Origin: Catellatospora sichuanensis
GTDB taxonomy: Bacteria; Actinomycetota; Actinomycetes; Mycobacteriales; Micromonosporaceae
Length of the DNA stretch: 64,000 bases
Assembly: GCF_007483665.1 (NCBI RefSeq)
Contig: NZ_VIQO01000023.1
Span: forward strand, 186,001 to 250,000
Direction of reading: 5' to 3'
Below, in pieces: positions 42,606 through 49,850 of the stretch. The notes under the pieces were generated by a model. It worked only from the letters and a program-made list of their open reading frames with translations, did no database searches and had not been told where the DNA came from. Each line of letters begins with the position of its first letter. The stretch's first letter is position 1. A program made the position numbers and the translations under genes.

Positions 42606-42663
42606 CAGTTTCGGGGAAACTGGCGCTAAGGAAGTGATGAAAGCTGCAGTTTCCCCGAAACTG
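42606..42663. repeat. nested palindrome between the CpdA-like and PfkB genes
   Basis: CAGTTTCGGGGAAACTG (42606-42622) and CAGTTTCCCCGAAACTG (42647-42663) are exact reverse complements, 17 bp each, with a 24-bp spacer. Each arm is also a 7-bp dyad (CAGTTTC/GAAACTG). No U tract is seen. Confidence 0.75.
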
Positions 42664-42722
42664 CACGTGCGGGCCGCCGCCCGAGGACCGCGAGCGAGTT
42701 TGCTCGTGCCCGTCGGTCCCGG

Positions 42723-43646
42723 TCAGCAGGCGTCGACGATGACCTCGGTGCGCAGGCGCTCGTAGACGGCGGGGTCGACGGTGCCGGCGACCGGGGACAG
42801 CACCGCGGCCGCGGACAGTGCCACCGCGTCGCGCAGGCGCTCGGGCCAGGGCTGCCCGGCGAGCAGGCCACGGGCCAGGGCGGCCACGCAGGCATCGCCC
42901 GCGCCCGTGGGGTTGCCGGTGAGCGGCTCGGCCAGCCGGGCGCGCCATACGCCCTCGGCGCTGACCGCGACCAGGCCACCGCCGCCCAGCGACGCGACCA
43001 CGTCTCCTGCGCCCAGCTCGCGCAGCGCGGCGACGGCGGCGCGGGCCGCGTCCGGGCCGTCGACGCGGATGCCGGTGAGTGCGTGCAGTTCGGCGGCGTT
43101 GGGCTTGACCAGGTCGGGCTGCACCCGCAGGCCCTGGCGCAGCGCGTCGCCGTCGGCGTCGAGGATCGTCGCGGCGCCGGCGGCGTGGGCCAGGGCCAGC
43201 AATTCCGCGTACGCCGTCGCGGGCACGCCGGGCGGCAGCGAGCCGGACAGTACGACGACCTTCACGCCGCCGAGCAGGGCGGCGAAGTGCGCGGTGAACC
43301 CCGACCACTCCGCGGCGGACACGTTCGGGCCGGGCTCCCAGAAGCCGGTGGCGTCGGCCCGGTCGGCGACGACGACGGTGCGCCGGGCGTCGCCGGTCAC
43401 CGGCAGGAACGCCTCGGCGACGTCGTCGGCGACGAGCAGCTCGCGCAGGCGCTGCCCGGTGGGTCCGCCGGCCAGGCCGGTGGCCAGCACCGGTGTGCCG
43501 AGTCCGTGCAGCACCCGGGCCACGTTGACGCCCTTGCCGCCGGCGCGCTCGGCGACCGCCGCGACCCGGTGCGTCGCGTACGGGGTCAGCGCGTCGACCT
43601 GATAGGTGACGTCGAGCGCGGCGTTGGGCGTGACGGTGAGGATCAT
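42723..43646 (-). CDS. PfkB-family 1-phosphofructokinase/tagatose-6-P kinase
   Basis: 307 residues. N-terminal LTVTPNAALDVTY and AGGKGVNVARVLHGLG, and the C-terminal GNPTGAGDACVAALARGLL with catalytic Asp, define the 1-phosphofructokinase/LacC group. The start overlaps the HAD gene stop as ATGA. It should phosphorylate a hexose phosphate at C1 or C6. No PTS genes adjoin it. Confidence 0.9.
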   Translation of the reverse strand: MILTVTPNAALDVTYQVDALTPYATHRVAAVAERAGGKGVNVARVLHGLGTPVLATGLAGGPTGQRLRELLVADDVAEAFLPVTGDARRTVVVADRADATGFWEPGPNVSAAEWSGFTAHFAALLGGVKVVVLSGSLPPGVPATAYAELLALAHAAGAATILDADGDALRQGLRVQPDLVKPNAAELHALTGIRVDGPDAARAAVAALRELGAGDVVASLGGGGLVAVSAEGVWRARLAEPLTGNPTGAGDACVAALARGLLAGQPWPERLRDAVALSAAAVLSPVAGTVDPAVYERLRTEVIVDAC

Positions 43647-44302
43647 CGAGTTACCTTAACCGTCGTTACGGTGATCATTTCGAGGCTGGTAAATACATTC
43701 CGGCGGGGCGAGTCCGGAATGTCCTGAAGGTGGGGCACGGCGACCGTGGTGCAGCCCGCGCCTTCGGCGGAGGCCAGCCCGGCCAGGCTGTCCTCGATGG
43801 CCACGCAGCGTGACGGGTCCACGCCGAGCAGTGCCGCCGCGGTGGCGTACGGCAGCGGGTCGGGCTTGTGCCGGGGCACGTCGTCGGCGGTGACCGTGTG
43901 CGCGAACGCCGCCCGGCCCAGCACGTCGAGGATGAGCTCGGTGTCGGCCCGGCCCGACGAGGTGACCAGCGCGCACGGCGTGCCGGTCGCGATCAGGTCG
44001 TCGAGCAGCCGCCGCGCGCCGGGCCGCAGCCGCACGCCGACCTCGGCGACCTTGCGCTTGACCGCCTGGTCGATCCACAGCTCCAGGTCCGCGGGCGCGT
44101 GCCGCCCGCCGGTGGCCGCGCCGACCACCGCGACGATGGACGCCACCGTCCCGCCGATGAGCCGCGCCTGGTCGAGCGGGTCCGCGCCCAGGTCGGCGGC
44201 GACGCCGAGCACCGCCTCGATCCACAGCGACTCGGTGTCGACCAGGGTGCCGTCCATGTCCAGCAGGACCGCGTCGAACGCGCCGAGGTCGAACGGCATC
44301 AT
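43643..44302 (-). CDS. HAD-superfamily hydrolase (beta-phosphoglucomutase/GPH-like)
   Basis: 219 residues. Catalytic Asp15 and Asp17 (LLDMDGTLVDTES), Thr/Ser motif VTSSGRADTEL, and the Lys/Asp motifs HKPDPLPYATAA and CVAIEDSLAGL are all present. Both ends overlap neighbouring genes as ATGA, giving an endonuclease-HAD-PfkB operon. Likely acts on a sugar phosphate that PfkB uses or makes (inference). Confidence 0.9.
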   Translation of the reverse strand: MMPFDLGAFDAVLLDMDGTLVDTESLWIEAVLGVAADLGADPLDQARLIGGTVASIVAVVGAATGGRHAPADLELWIDQAVKRKVAEVGVRLRPGARRLLDDLIATGTPCALVTSSGRADTELILDVLGRAAFAHTVTADDVPRHKPDPLPYATAAALLGVDPSRCVAIEDSLAGLASAEGAGCTTVAVPHLQDIPDSPRRNVFTSLEMITVTTVKVTR

Positions 44303-45126
44303 GACTCCAAAACGAACGTGCTCAGTACCGCCCAGTGGTCCGAGGTCCACTCATTGTCCGCATGGTGCGGCATCCGGCGCGGCTCGCCCACGCCGACGGT
44401 GTCGGACGCCACGGGCCGCAGGGGTCCCGCATAGTGCACGAAGTCGATGCGGTCCTGCGGTTCGAGCACGCCCTCCTGCTGCTCGTGCCAGTGGTTCAAC
44501 GGCGACCAGGTGTGGCCGGGCTTGGCCACGGCGTCCGGGTGCACCACCCGGTAGGAGTCGCGCAGGCCGGCCCGCTCGACCGCGACGCTGACCTGCCACG
44601 GCAGGTTCGGCCAGTCCAGGTGCGAGGGCACGTTGAAGTCGCCGGTGAGCAGCACCGGCAGGCGGTTCTCGGCCAGCGCCGGGCGCATCGCGTCGATGAT
44701 GTCGGCGATCTGCTGCGGCCGGCCCGCCTCCTCCTCGCGCGCCAGCACCTGCGGCACGGTCATGCCGGACAGGTGGAAGTCGTACGGCCCGTAGGGCTCG
44801 TAGTTCAGGTGCGCGCTCCACACCACGAGCTCACGTCCGGTGGGCAGTCGGACCCGCGCGCCGACGCCGTGCAGGGACTCGTCGCCGTAGCGCGCGACGA
44901 TCGGGTGGGGCGAGACGACGCCGCAGCTGCCGCCCTGGTGGTAGTGCCAGCCGAGGTCCTCGGCCAGCTCACGGGCCGCCTCGCCGAGGGTCTCCTGCAG
45001 GCCGACCACGTCGGGCGCCTGCTCGCGCAGGAACGCCAACTGCTTGGGCCGGGAGTCGTCGACGAAGCGGCCGGCCAGCCACAGGTTCCACGACATGACC
45101 TTCAGGTAACCGTTGTCTACGCTCAT
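44299..45126 (-). CDS. endonuclease/exonuclease/phosphatase (EEP) family hydrolase
   Basis: 275 residues. EEP motifs: MSWNLW near the N-terminus, LQETLGEAARE with catalytic Glu, WSAHLNYEPYGPY, LTGDFNVPSHLDW with Asp/Asn, and a final EWTSDHWAVL with His. The family includes DNase I, phosphatidylinositol phosphatases and sphingomyelinases. It lacks a signal peptide. Its position before a HAD phosphatase and PfkB kinase suggests sugar or inositol phosphodiester turnover (inference). Confidence 0.9.
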   Translation of the reverse strand: MSVDNGYLKVMSWNLWLAGRFVDDSRPKQLAFLREQAPDVVGLQETLGEAARELAEDLGWHYHQGGSCGVVSPHPIVARYGDESLHGVGARVRLPTGRELVVWSAHLNYEPYGPYDFHLSGMTVPQVLAREEEAGRPQQIADIIDAMRPALAENRLPVLLTGDFNVPSHLDWPNLPWQVSVAVERAGLRDSYRVVHPDAVAKPGHTWSPLNHWHEQQEGVLEPQDRIDFVHYAGPLRPVASDTVGVGEPRRMPHHADNEWTSDHWAVLSTFVLES

Positions 45127-45427
45127 CGCCGCTCAACACTCCTGCCCGCACAATGCCGTCACGGCCGTCTTCGACCGCCCTCGCAGCGCAGCAGCGTATC
45201 CGTTTCCACTTGCCGGGGGAACACCGCGCCCACCCGCGCCGCCACTCGGCAACGGCGCGGCTCCCTGATGATCCGTTTCTGTGGACGCTGAACGTCGTCA
45301 TGGCGACGTCCATCGCCCACAGAAACGGATCACCGTTCGGCGAACGTCCGTTTCGAGCAGATCGCCCTAGCCGTGGCGCGGTACTACAGCGGCGGCTCGG
45401 CTAGGTCAGGCAAGCCCGGTGTGGCCG
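45127..45427. other. intergenic region with a nested palindrome
   Basis: 301 bp between the SRPBCC stop and the EEP start. It holds the palindrome at 45269-45332 and no supported ORF. Confidence 0.6.
45269..45332. repeat. nested palindrome downstream of the ArsR-SRPBCC pair
   Basis: TGATCCGTTTCTGTGG and CCACAGAAACGGATCA are exact 16-bp reverse complements about 32 bp apart. The spacer carries a smaller dyad ACGTCG-N6-CGACGT (within 45292-45309). It resembles the palindromes at 26562 and 42606 in design, not in sequence. Confidence 0.72.
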
Positions 45428-45967
45428 TCACGGCGTCGCCTCCCCGGATATACCCAGCTCGCGGCCGTACGCCTCGTCGAGTTCGACCCAGCCGTGGTCC
45501 TTGGCCTCGTTTCCGCGGATCGGCGGCACCGGGTTCCCGTCGAGCATCCGCCCGGCGACGACCAGGCACAGGTGCCAGCCGGCCGCGACCTTGGGCAGCC
45601 AGGTCCGGTCGGCCATGGTGTGCCGCAGGGTCAGCCGGGTGCCGTCGGCCGTCGGCGTCAGCTCCCAGCGCAGCAGGTCCTCGCCCCAGGTGTAGACCAG
45701 CAGGTGCGGCGGCTCGGCCCGCTGCACGGTCGCGGGCAGATCCTCGGCGTGCTCGCCGTCGATCATCGTCAAGGTCGCCGCGCCCGCCTTGCCGAGATCG
45801 CGGTCGGCCAGGAAGGGCGCCCACTGGGCGAGCTGCCCGGGTTCGGTGAGCGCGGCCCACACCTTCGCGGGCGGGTGCGCCAGGTCGCGCTGCAGCACCA
45901 GGGTCCAGCGGCCGCCCGACGGGTGGCATTCGACCGGCCAGATCGGTCCCGGGTCGATGGCGTTCAT
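45428..45967 (-). CDS. SRPBCC (Aha1-like) protein paired with ArsR
   Basis: 179 residues from the ATG at 45967 (GGAG 8 nt upstream). The Aha1-type core reads LQRDLAHPPAKVWAALTEPG, then LAQWAPFLADRDLGKAG, followed by a helix with TWLPKVAAGWHLCLVVAGRM. It begins 6 bp after the ArsR stop. This duplicates the 8.5-9.5 kb arrangement with different sequences. Confidence 0.9.
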   Translation of the reverse strand: MNAIDPGPIWPVECHPSGGRWTLVLQRDLAHPPAKVWAALTEPGQLAQWAPFLADRDLGKAGAATLTMIDGEHAEDLPATVQRAEPPHLLVYTWGEDLLRWELTPTADGTRLTLRHTMADRTWLPKVAAGWHLCLVVAGRMLDGNPVPPIRGNEAKDHGWVELDEAYGRELGISGEATP

Positions 45968-45972
45968 GATCG

Positions 45973-46284
45973 TCACTCCTGGTTGTCGAGATGCCGTTCC
46001 AGCGCGTCGAGGTGGCGGTCCCACAGCCGGCGGTACTGCGCCAGCCAGTGCTCCATCTCGGCGAACGGCTCCGGTTCGATGCGGTAGATCCGCTGCTGGG
46101 CGGCGATGCGGCTGGACACGAAACCCGCCTCGCGCAGCACCCGCAGGTGCTTGGAGACCGCGGGCTGGCTCATGCCGAGCCGGTCCACCAGTTCGCCGAC
46201 GCTGCACTCGGAGCCGCGCAGGTGCTCCAGGATGCGCAGCCGGTTCGCCTCACCCAGTACCGCGAACGCGCCCACCACCGTCAC
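45973..46284 (-). CDS. ArsR-family regulator
   Basis: 103 residues from GTG. Helix-turn-helix: FAVLGEANRLRILEHLRGSE and LGMSQPAVSKHLRVLREAGF. No metal-binding cysteines. It precedes its SRPBCC partner. The direct repeats ATGCCTGTC at 46294 and 46310 lie immediately upstream and may be its operator. Confidence 0.92.
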   Translation of the reverse strand: MTVVGAFAVLGEANRLRILEHLRGSECSVGELVDRLGMSQPAVSKHLRVLREAGFVSSRIAAQQRIYRIEPEPFAEMEHWLAQYRRLWDRHLDALERHLDNQE

Positions 46285-46293
46285 GCTCTTAAC

Positions 46294-46320
46294 ATGCCTG
46301 TCTGGTTATATGCCTGTCAA
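46294..46320 (-). promoter_or_regulatory. direct repeats and -35-like box upstream of arsR
   Basis: ATGCCTGTC occurs at 46294-46302 and 46310-46318, two helical turns apart on the same face. TTGACA (minus strand, 46320-46315) overlaps the second. A -10 box is not clear. Confidence 0.45.
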
Positions 46321-46394
46321 GTCCTACACAAATTCATCCCAGGTTTTTGTCAAAATCGGGAAGGAGTCTTAACAGTTCTGGGTTCTTGATCAGC

Positions 46395-47612
46395 ATGACA
46401 GTCGTACCACCGGGTACGGGTCGCATGTGGACCCGTGATTTCGGCCTTTACTTCGTCGCCCGCGCCGTCGCCCTGCTCGGCGACGGCATGCTGCCCGTCG
46501 CCGTGGCGCTGGCGGTGCGCTCCGCCGGGCACGGCGACTCCGGCGTCGGACTGGTGCTCGCCTCGTGGATGACGCCGCTGATCGCCCTCATCCTGTTCGG
46601 CGGGGTGTTCGCCGACCGCTTCGGCGCCCGCCGCCTGATGATCGGCGCGGACGTGGTGCGCATGGTCACCCAGTCCGTCGTCGCCGTCGCCCTGATCACC
46701 GGCCACGCTCCGCTCTGGCTGCTGATCACGATGTCGGCGCTGGCCGGCGCGGCCACCGCCATGTTCCAGCCCGGTGTCGCCGGCATGGTGCCGCGCGTCG
46801 CCGCCGACGTGCAGCGCGCCAACGGCGCCCTGCGGGTGGCCGACGCCGGGGCGCAGCTGCTCGGGCCGGCCCTGTCCGCGACGCTCGTCGTGCTCACCGG
46901 GCCTGGCACCGTGTACGCCATCAACGCCGCCACCTTCGCCGTCAGCGCGCTGTGCCTGCTCGCACTCCGGCTGCCACCGGTCGTGCGCGCCCCGCAGACC
47001 GACGTCACGATCCGCCGGGACCTGCGCGAAGGCTGGCACGAGTTCCGGACCCGCAGCTGGATGTGGAGCGTGATCCTGATCTGGGTGGTGTTCGGCGTGC
47101 TGCTGTTCGGGCCGAACATCCCGCTCAGCTCCGGGGTGATCACCGCCTACCTGGGCGAGAGCGCGTACGGCTGGGCGATGTCGGCGATGGGCGGCGGCAC
47201 CGTGCTGGGCGGCCTGGTCGCGATGCGGGTGCGCCCGGCCCGGCCGCTGGCCGCCGGCGGCCTGGCCATGTTCGGCTTCGCCCTGATCCCCCTGTCGGTG
47301 TCCGTGCACGCGCCGTTCGAGCTGCTGCTCGCGGCGCACGCGATGGGCGGCGCGGCGTGGGCCTTCTGGTCGGTCATGTGGGCCACCAGCGTGCAGACCC
47401 AGGTGCCCGGCGACGTGCTCAACCGGGTGTCGGCCTACGAGATCGCCGGCTCGGTCGCCGGAATCCCCGTCGGCCAGGTGCTCGCCGCGCCCGCGGCCCT
47501 ACTCATCGGCGCCGACCAGGTGCTCGGCGTGTCCGCCCTGGTCGGGGTGCTGGGCTGCATCGTCCTGCTGGCCGTGCGCCCGGTGCGAGAGCTGCGCCGC
47601 GCTCCCGCCTGA
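46395..47612 (+). CDS. MFS transporter
   Basis: 405 residues from the ATG at 46395. Twelve hydrophobic segments are visible (for example LYFVARAVALLGDGMLPVAV and GGVFADRFGARRLMIGADVV, which is the motif A loop). MFS exporters of the DHA1/enterobactin-exporter type have this layout. It probably exports a drug or siderophore-like compound. Its 3' end converges on the ATP-grasp gene across a strong terminator. Confidence 0.92.
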   Translation: MTVVPPGTGRMWTRDFGLYFVARAVALLGDGMLPVAVALAVRSAGHGDSGVGLVLASWMTPLIALILFGGVFADRFGARRLMIGADVVRMVTQSVVAVALITGHAPLWLLITMSALAGAATAMFQPGVAGMVPRVAADVQRANGALRVADAGAQLLGPALSATLVVLTGPGTVYAINAATFAVSALCLLALRLPPVVRAPQTDVTIRRDLREGWHEFRTRSWMWSVILIWVVFGVLLFGPNIPLSSGVITAYLGESAYGWAMSAMGGGTVLGGLVAMRVRPARPLAAGGLAMFGFALIPLSVSVHAPFELLLAAHAMGGAAWAFWSVMWATSVQTQVPGDVLNRVSAYEIAGSVAGIPVGQVLAAPAALLIGADQVLGVSALVGVLGCIVLLAVRPVRELRRAPA

Positions 47613-47618
47613 CGTCCT

Positions 47619-47658
47619 GCGTGACGCCGCGACGGGCACGCCCGTCGCGGCGTCACGC
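47619..47658. terminator. bidirectional terminator
   Basis: A perfect 18-bp stem (GCGTGACGCCGCGACGGG / CCCGTCGCGGCGTCACGC) with a 4-nt loop, between the MFS gene and the ATP-grasp gene. The stop codon of the ATP-grasp gene lies within its 3' arm. Confidence 0.88.
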
Positions 47659-48858
47659 GTCCTGGTCGACCTTCGAAGCGTCCTGCACCCACCGCACGAG
47701 CGCGCCGAAGTTCCGCTCGACGTCGGCGACCGTGTCGCCCTCGACCAGCACGGTGCCCAGCCCGGCGCCGGAGGACGTGCGCGGGTCGACCACCCGGTCG
47801 CCCGGGGTGAGCCATACGTGCGCCTCCCGCACGCCGGGCCGCGCGGAGATCTGCGCAGGGTCGGGCGCCGACACCAGCCGGCCGGGCGGCAGCGGCATCC
47901 AGCCGTGGGCATAGCTGCCCGCGCGTCCGGGCCGCTGCCGCCCGGCGGGCAGGCGCAGCACCGCCCGCGCCCACTCGTCGTGCAGGTCGATGCCGAACTT
48001 CAACTCGGCCATCACATCGGCCTTGCCCCCGCAGATCCGGCCACCGCATTCACTGAAGACGAAACCGTGCTCGTCGAGGAACGCCTCCATGTGGAAGACG
48101 CCATCGGTGTGCCCGAGCGCGCGCATCGCCGCCTCCGCCAGCTCCCAGCCCTGCCGATACAGCCGCGGGTGTTCGGCCGGGTCCTGCGCCACGTACAGCA
48201 TGTGCGCCCCGTCCTGCATCCGGATCAGATTGCTCTGGTACCGCGAGATGCTCAGCTGACGCAGCCGCCCGTCGCGCACGACACCGTCGACGGCGTGCTC
48301 GTGGCCGGTCATGAACCGCTCCAGCAGCCACGGTCCGCGCCGACGGGTGCCCAGCAGGCGCTCGCGCGCGTGGTCGGCGGCCTCCTGGCTGCCCAGCACG
48401 ACGGTGTCACGCGCTCCGGCGCCCGCCAGCGGCTTGAGGACACTGGGGTAGGCCGGAACCCGCAACTCGCGGATGTCGTCGACGATCCAGCAGTCGGCGA
48501 CGCGCAGACCCGCCTGCCGGATGCGCAGCTTCTGGAGCTGCTTGTCACGCAGGTTCATGGCCGTGGGCAGTGGCATCCAGGACCGGTCGCCGCCGACCAC
48601 CGCCGCGGTCACCATGGTGAACTCCTGCTGGCTGCACACGACGTCGAAGTCGGCGGGACGCAGGTCGTGGCGGGCCAGACCGGACAGGACCGACTCGACA
48701 CCGGCCGGATCGGCGACCCGCACCGACCGGTGCGGCCGCTGCCCTGACGCCGCGGTGTCGTCCTCGCCCGGCCGGAACACGCAGGTGACCTCCGCACCGA
48801 GCCGGCGCAGTGCGGCGATGGCCTTCGGACGCCAGCCGACCAGCAGAACCGCGGTCAT
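47653..48858 (-). CDS. ATP-grasp peptide/amino-acid ligase-like protein
   Basis: 401 residues from the ATG at 48856-48858 (GGAGGTGG upstream). The N-terminal domain (LLVGWRPKAIAALRRLGAEV) precedes the ATP-grasp fold. ATP-binding Lys in VLKPLAGAGARDTVVLG, the adenine-contact WLLERFM, metal ligands in FHMEAFL and the terminal FSECGGRICGG motif are visible. These proteins form acyl-phosphates and ligate carboxyl groups to amines or thiols. The start overlaps the stop of a 27-codon upstream ORF. It lacks biosynthetic neighbours, so the peptide could be its substrate. Confidence 0.88.
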   Translation of the reverse strand: MTAVLLVGWRPKAIAALRRLGAEVTCVFRPGEDDTAASGQRPHRSVRVADPAGVESVLSGLARHDLRPADFDVVCSQQEFTMVTAAVVGGDRSWMPLPTAMNLRDKQLQKLRIRQAGLRVADCWIVDDIRELRVPAYPSVLKPLAGAGARDTVVLGSQEAADHARERLLGTRRRGPWLLERFMTGHEHAVDGVVRDGRLRQLSISRYQSNLIRMQDGAHMLYVAQDPAEHPRLYRQGWELAEAAMRALGHTDGVFHMEAFLDEHGFVFSECGGRICGGKADVMAELKFGIDLHDEWARAVLRLPAGRQRPGRAGSYAHGWMPLPPGRLVSAPDPAQISARPGVREAHVWLTPGDRVVDPRTSSGAGLGTVLVEGDTVADVERNFGALVRWVQDASKVDQDA

Positions 48859-48938
48859 GCCGCCACCTCCTCGACCACGGTGCGGCATGCACAGCCACCG
48901 ACGGCCAAGGCGTCTTCCACGATCGCGAAACCATTCAT
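48855..48938 (-). CDS. 27-codon ORF coupled to the ATP-grasp gene (possible precursor peptide)
   Basis: ATG at 48936-48938, GAAGAGG 8 nt upstream, stop TGA overlapping the ATP-grasp start as ATGA. The peptide begins MNGFAIVEDALAVGG, contains a Cys-Ala-Cys near residues 16-18 and ends in VVEEVAA. The codon bias is GC-rich at third positions. A small hydrophobic/acidic peptide with two close cysteines next to a ligase suggests a RiPP-like substrate or a leader; neither is proved. Confidence 0.6.
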   Translation of the reverse strand: MNGFAIVEDALAVGGCACRTVVEEVAA

Positions 48939-49157
48939 CGAATTGACCTCTTCCGCTGCCGCCAACAATGCAGCGCAACGTATAAGGCCACTTATTAAGA
49001 CCTGACTAAGATGCGATTAGCGAACGATGTTCCAGGTCAGGACGTCGGATGAGCAACCATTCTCGCAATCTTTCCATCGAAGCCGGCTGCTCGCTAACAC
49101 GTTGTTCACACGTGCCGAGGCACAATCCGCACAGCGATACGACGACGGAGGTGACAC
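48939..49157. other. AT-rich divergent promoter region
   Basis: 219 bp between the small ORF and the OmpR-type regulator, visibly lower GC than its surroundings. It contains TATAAGGCCACTTATTA (48981-48997), a 5-bp dyad that may hold the -10 of the small-ORF/ligase transcript. The plus-strand promoter of the two-component pair is not clear. Confidence 0.45.
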
Positions 49158-49850
49158 GTGGCAGCCCGGATCCTGGTCGCCGACGACGACCCGAAGCTCG
49201 TGCAGGTGCTTCGCATGTACCTGGAACACGAGGGACACAGCGTGCTGGGGGTGGCCGACGGCCGCGCCGCGCTCGATCAGTGCCGGGCCCGCAACCCGGA
49301 CCTGGTCCTGCTCGACGTGATGATGCCCGAGGTCGACGGGCTGGACGTGTGCCACATCCTGCGCCGCGAGTCCACCGTGCCGATCATCCTGCTCACCGCC
49401 CGCAGCACCGAGAACGACATCCTGCTCGGGCTCGACCTGGGCGCCGACGACTACATCACCAAGCCCTACAGCCCTCGCCAGGTGGTCGCCCGGGTACGCG
49501 CCCTGCTGCGCCGCTCGGCCGGGGTCGCGGCCGGCGCCAGGGCACCGCTCGTCGTCGGCGACCTCGTCGTGGACGCCGACAGCTTCGAGGTGCGGGTCGG
49601 CGGACGCCCGGTGGCGCTGACCGCCAAGGAGTTCGGCATCCTGGAGGTGCTCGCGGCCGAACCCGGGCGCGCCTTCACCCGATCGCAGATCATCGATCGC
49701 GCCTTCGGCTTCGACCAGGACGTCCTGGAACGCACCGTCGACGTGCACATCGTCAACCTACGCCGCAAGATCGAGCCCGACCCGAGCGAGCCGCGGTACG
49801 TGCAGACCGTCTACGGCCGCGGCTACCGCATCCCGCAACCGCCCGCATGA
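49158..49850 (+). CDS. OmpR-family response regulator
   Basis: 230 residues from GTG with a near-consensus GGAGGTGA ribosome site. Receiver domain: acidic VADDDPK and phosphoacceptor Asp53 in LLDVMMPE, Lys in ITKPYSP. The winged-helix DNA-binding domain ends with TVDVHIVNLRRKIEPDP and YVQTVYGRGYRI. The following kinase overlaps as ATGA. It is divergent from the ATP-grasp unit, so it may regulate it (inference). Confidence 0.95.
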   Translation: MAARILVADDDPKLVQVLRMYLEHEGHSVLGVADGRAALDQCRARNPDLVLLDVMMPEVDGLDVCHILRRESTVPIILLTARSTENDILLGLDLGADDYITKPYSPRQVVARVRALLRRSAGVAAGARAPLVVGDLVVDADSFEVRVGGRPVALTAKEFGILEVLAAEPGRAFTRSQIIDRAFGFDQDVLERTVDVHIVNLRRKIEPDPSEPRYVQTVYGRGYRIPQPPA

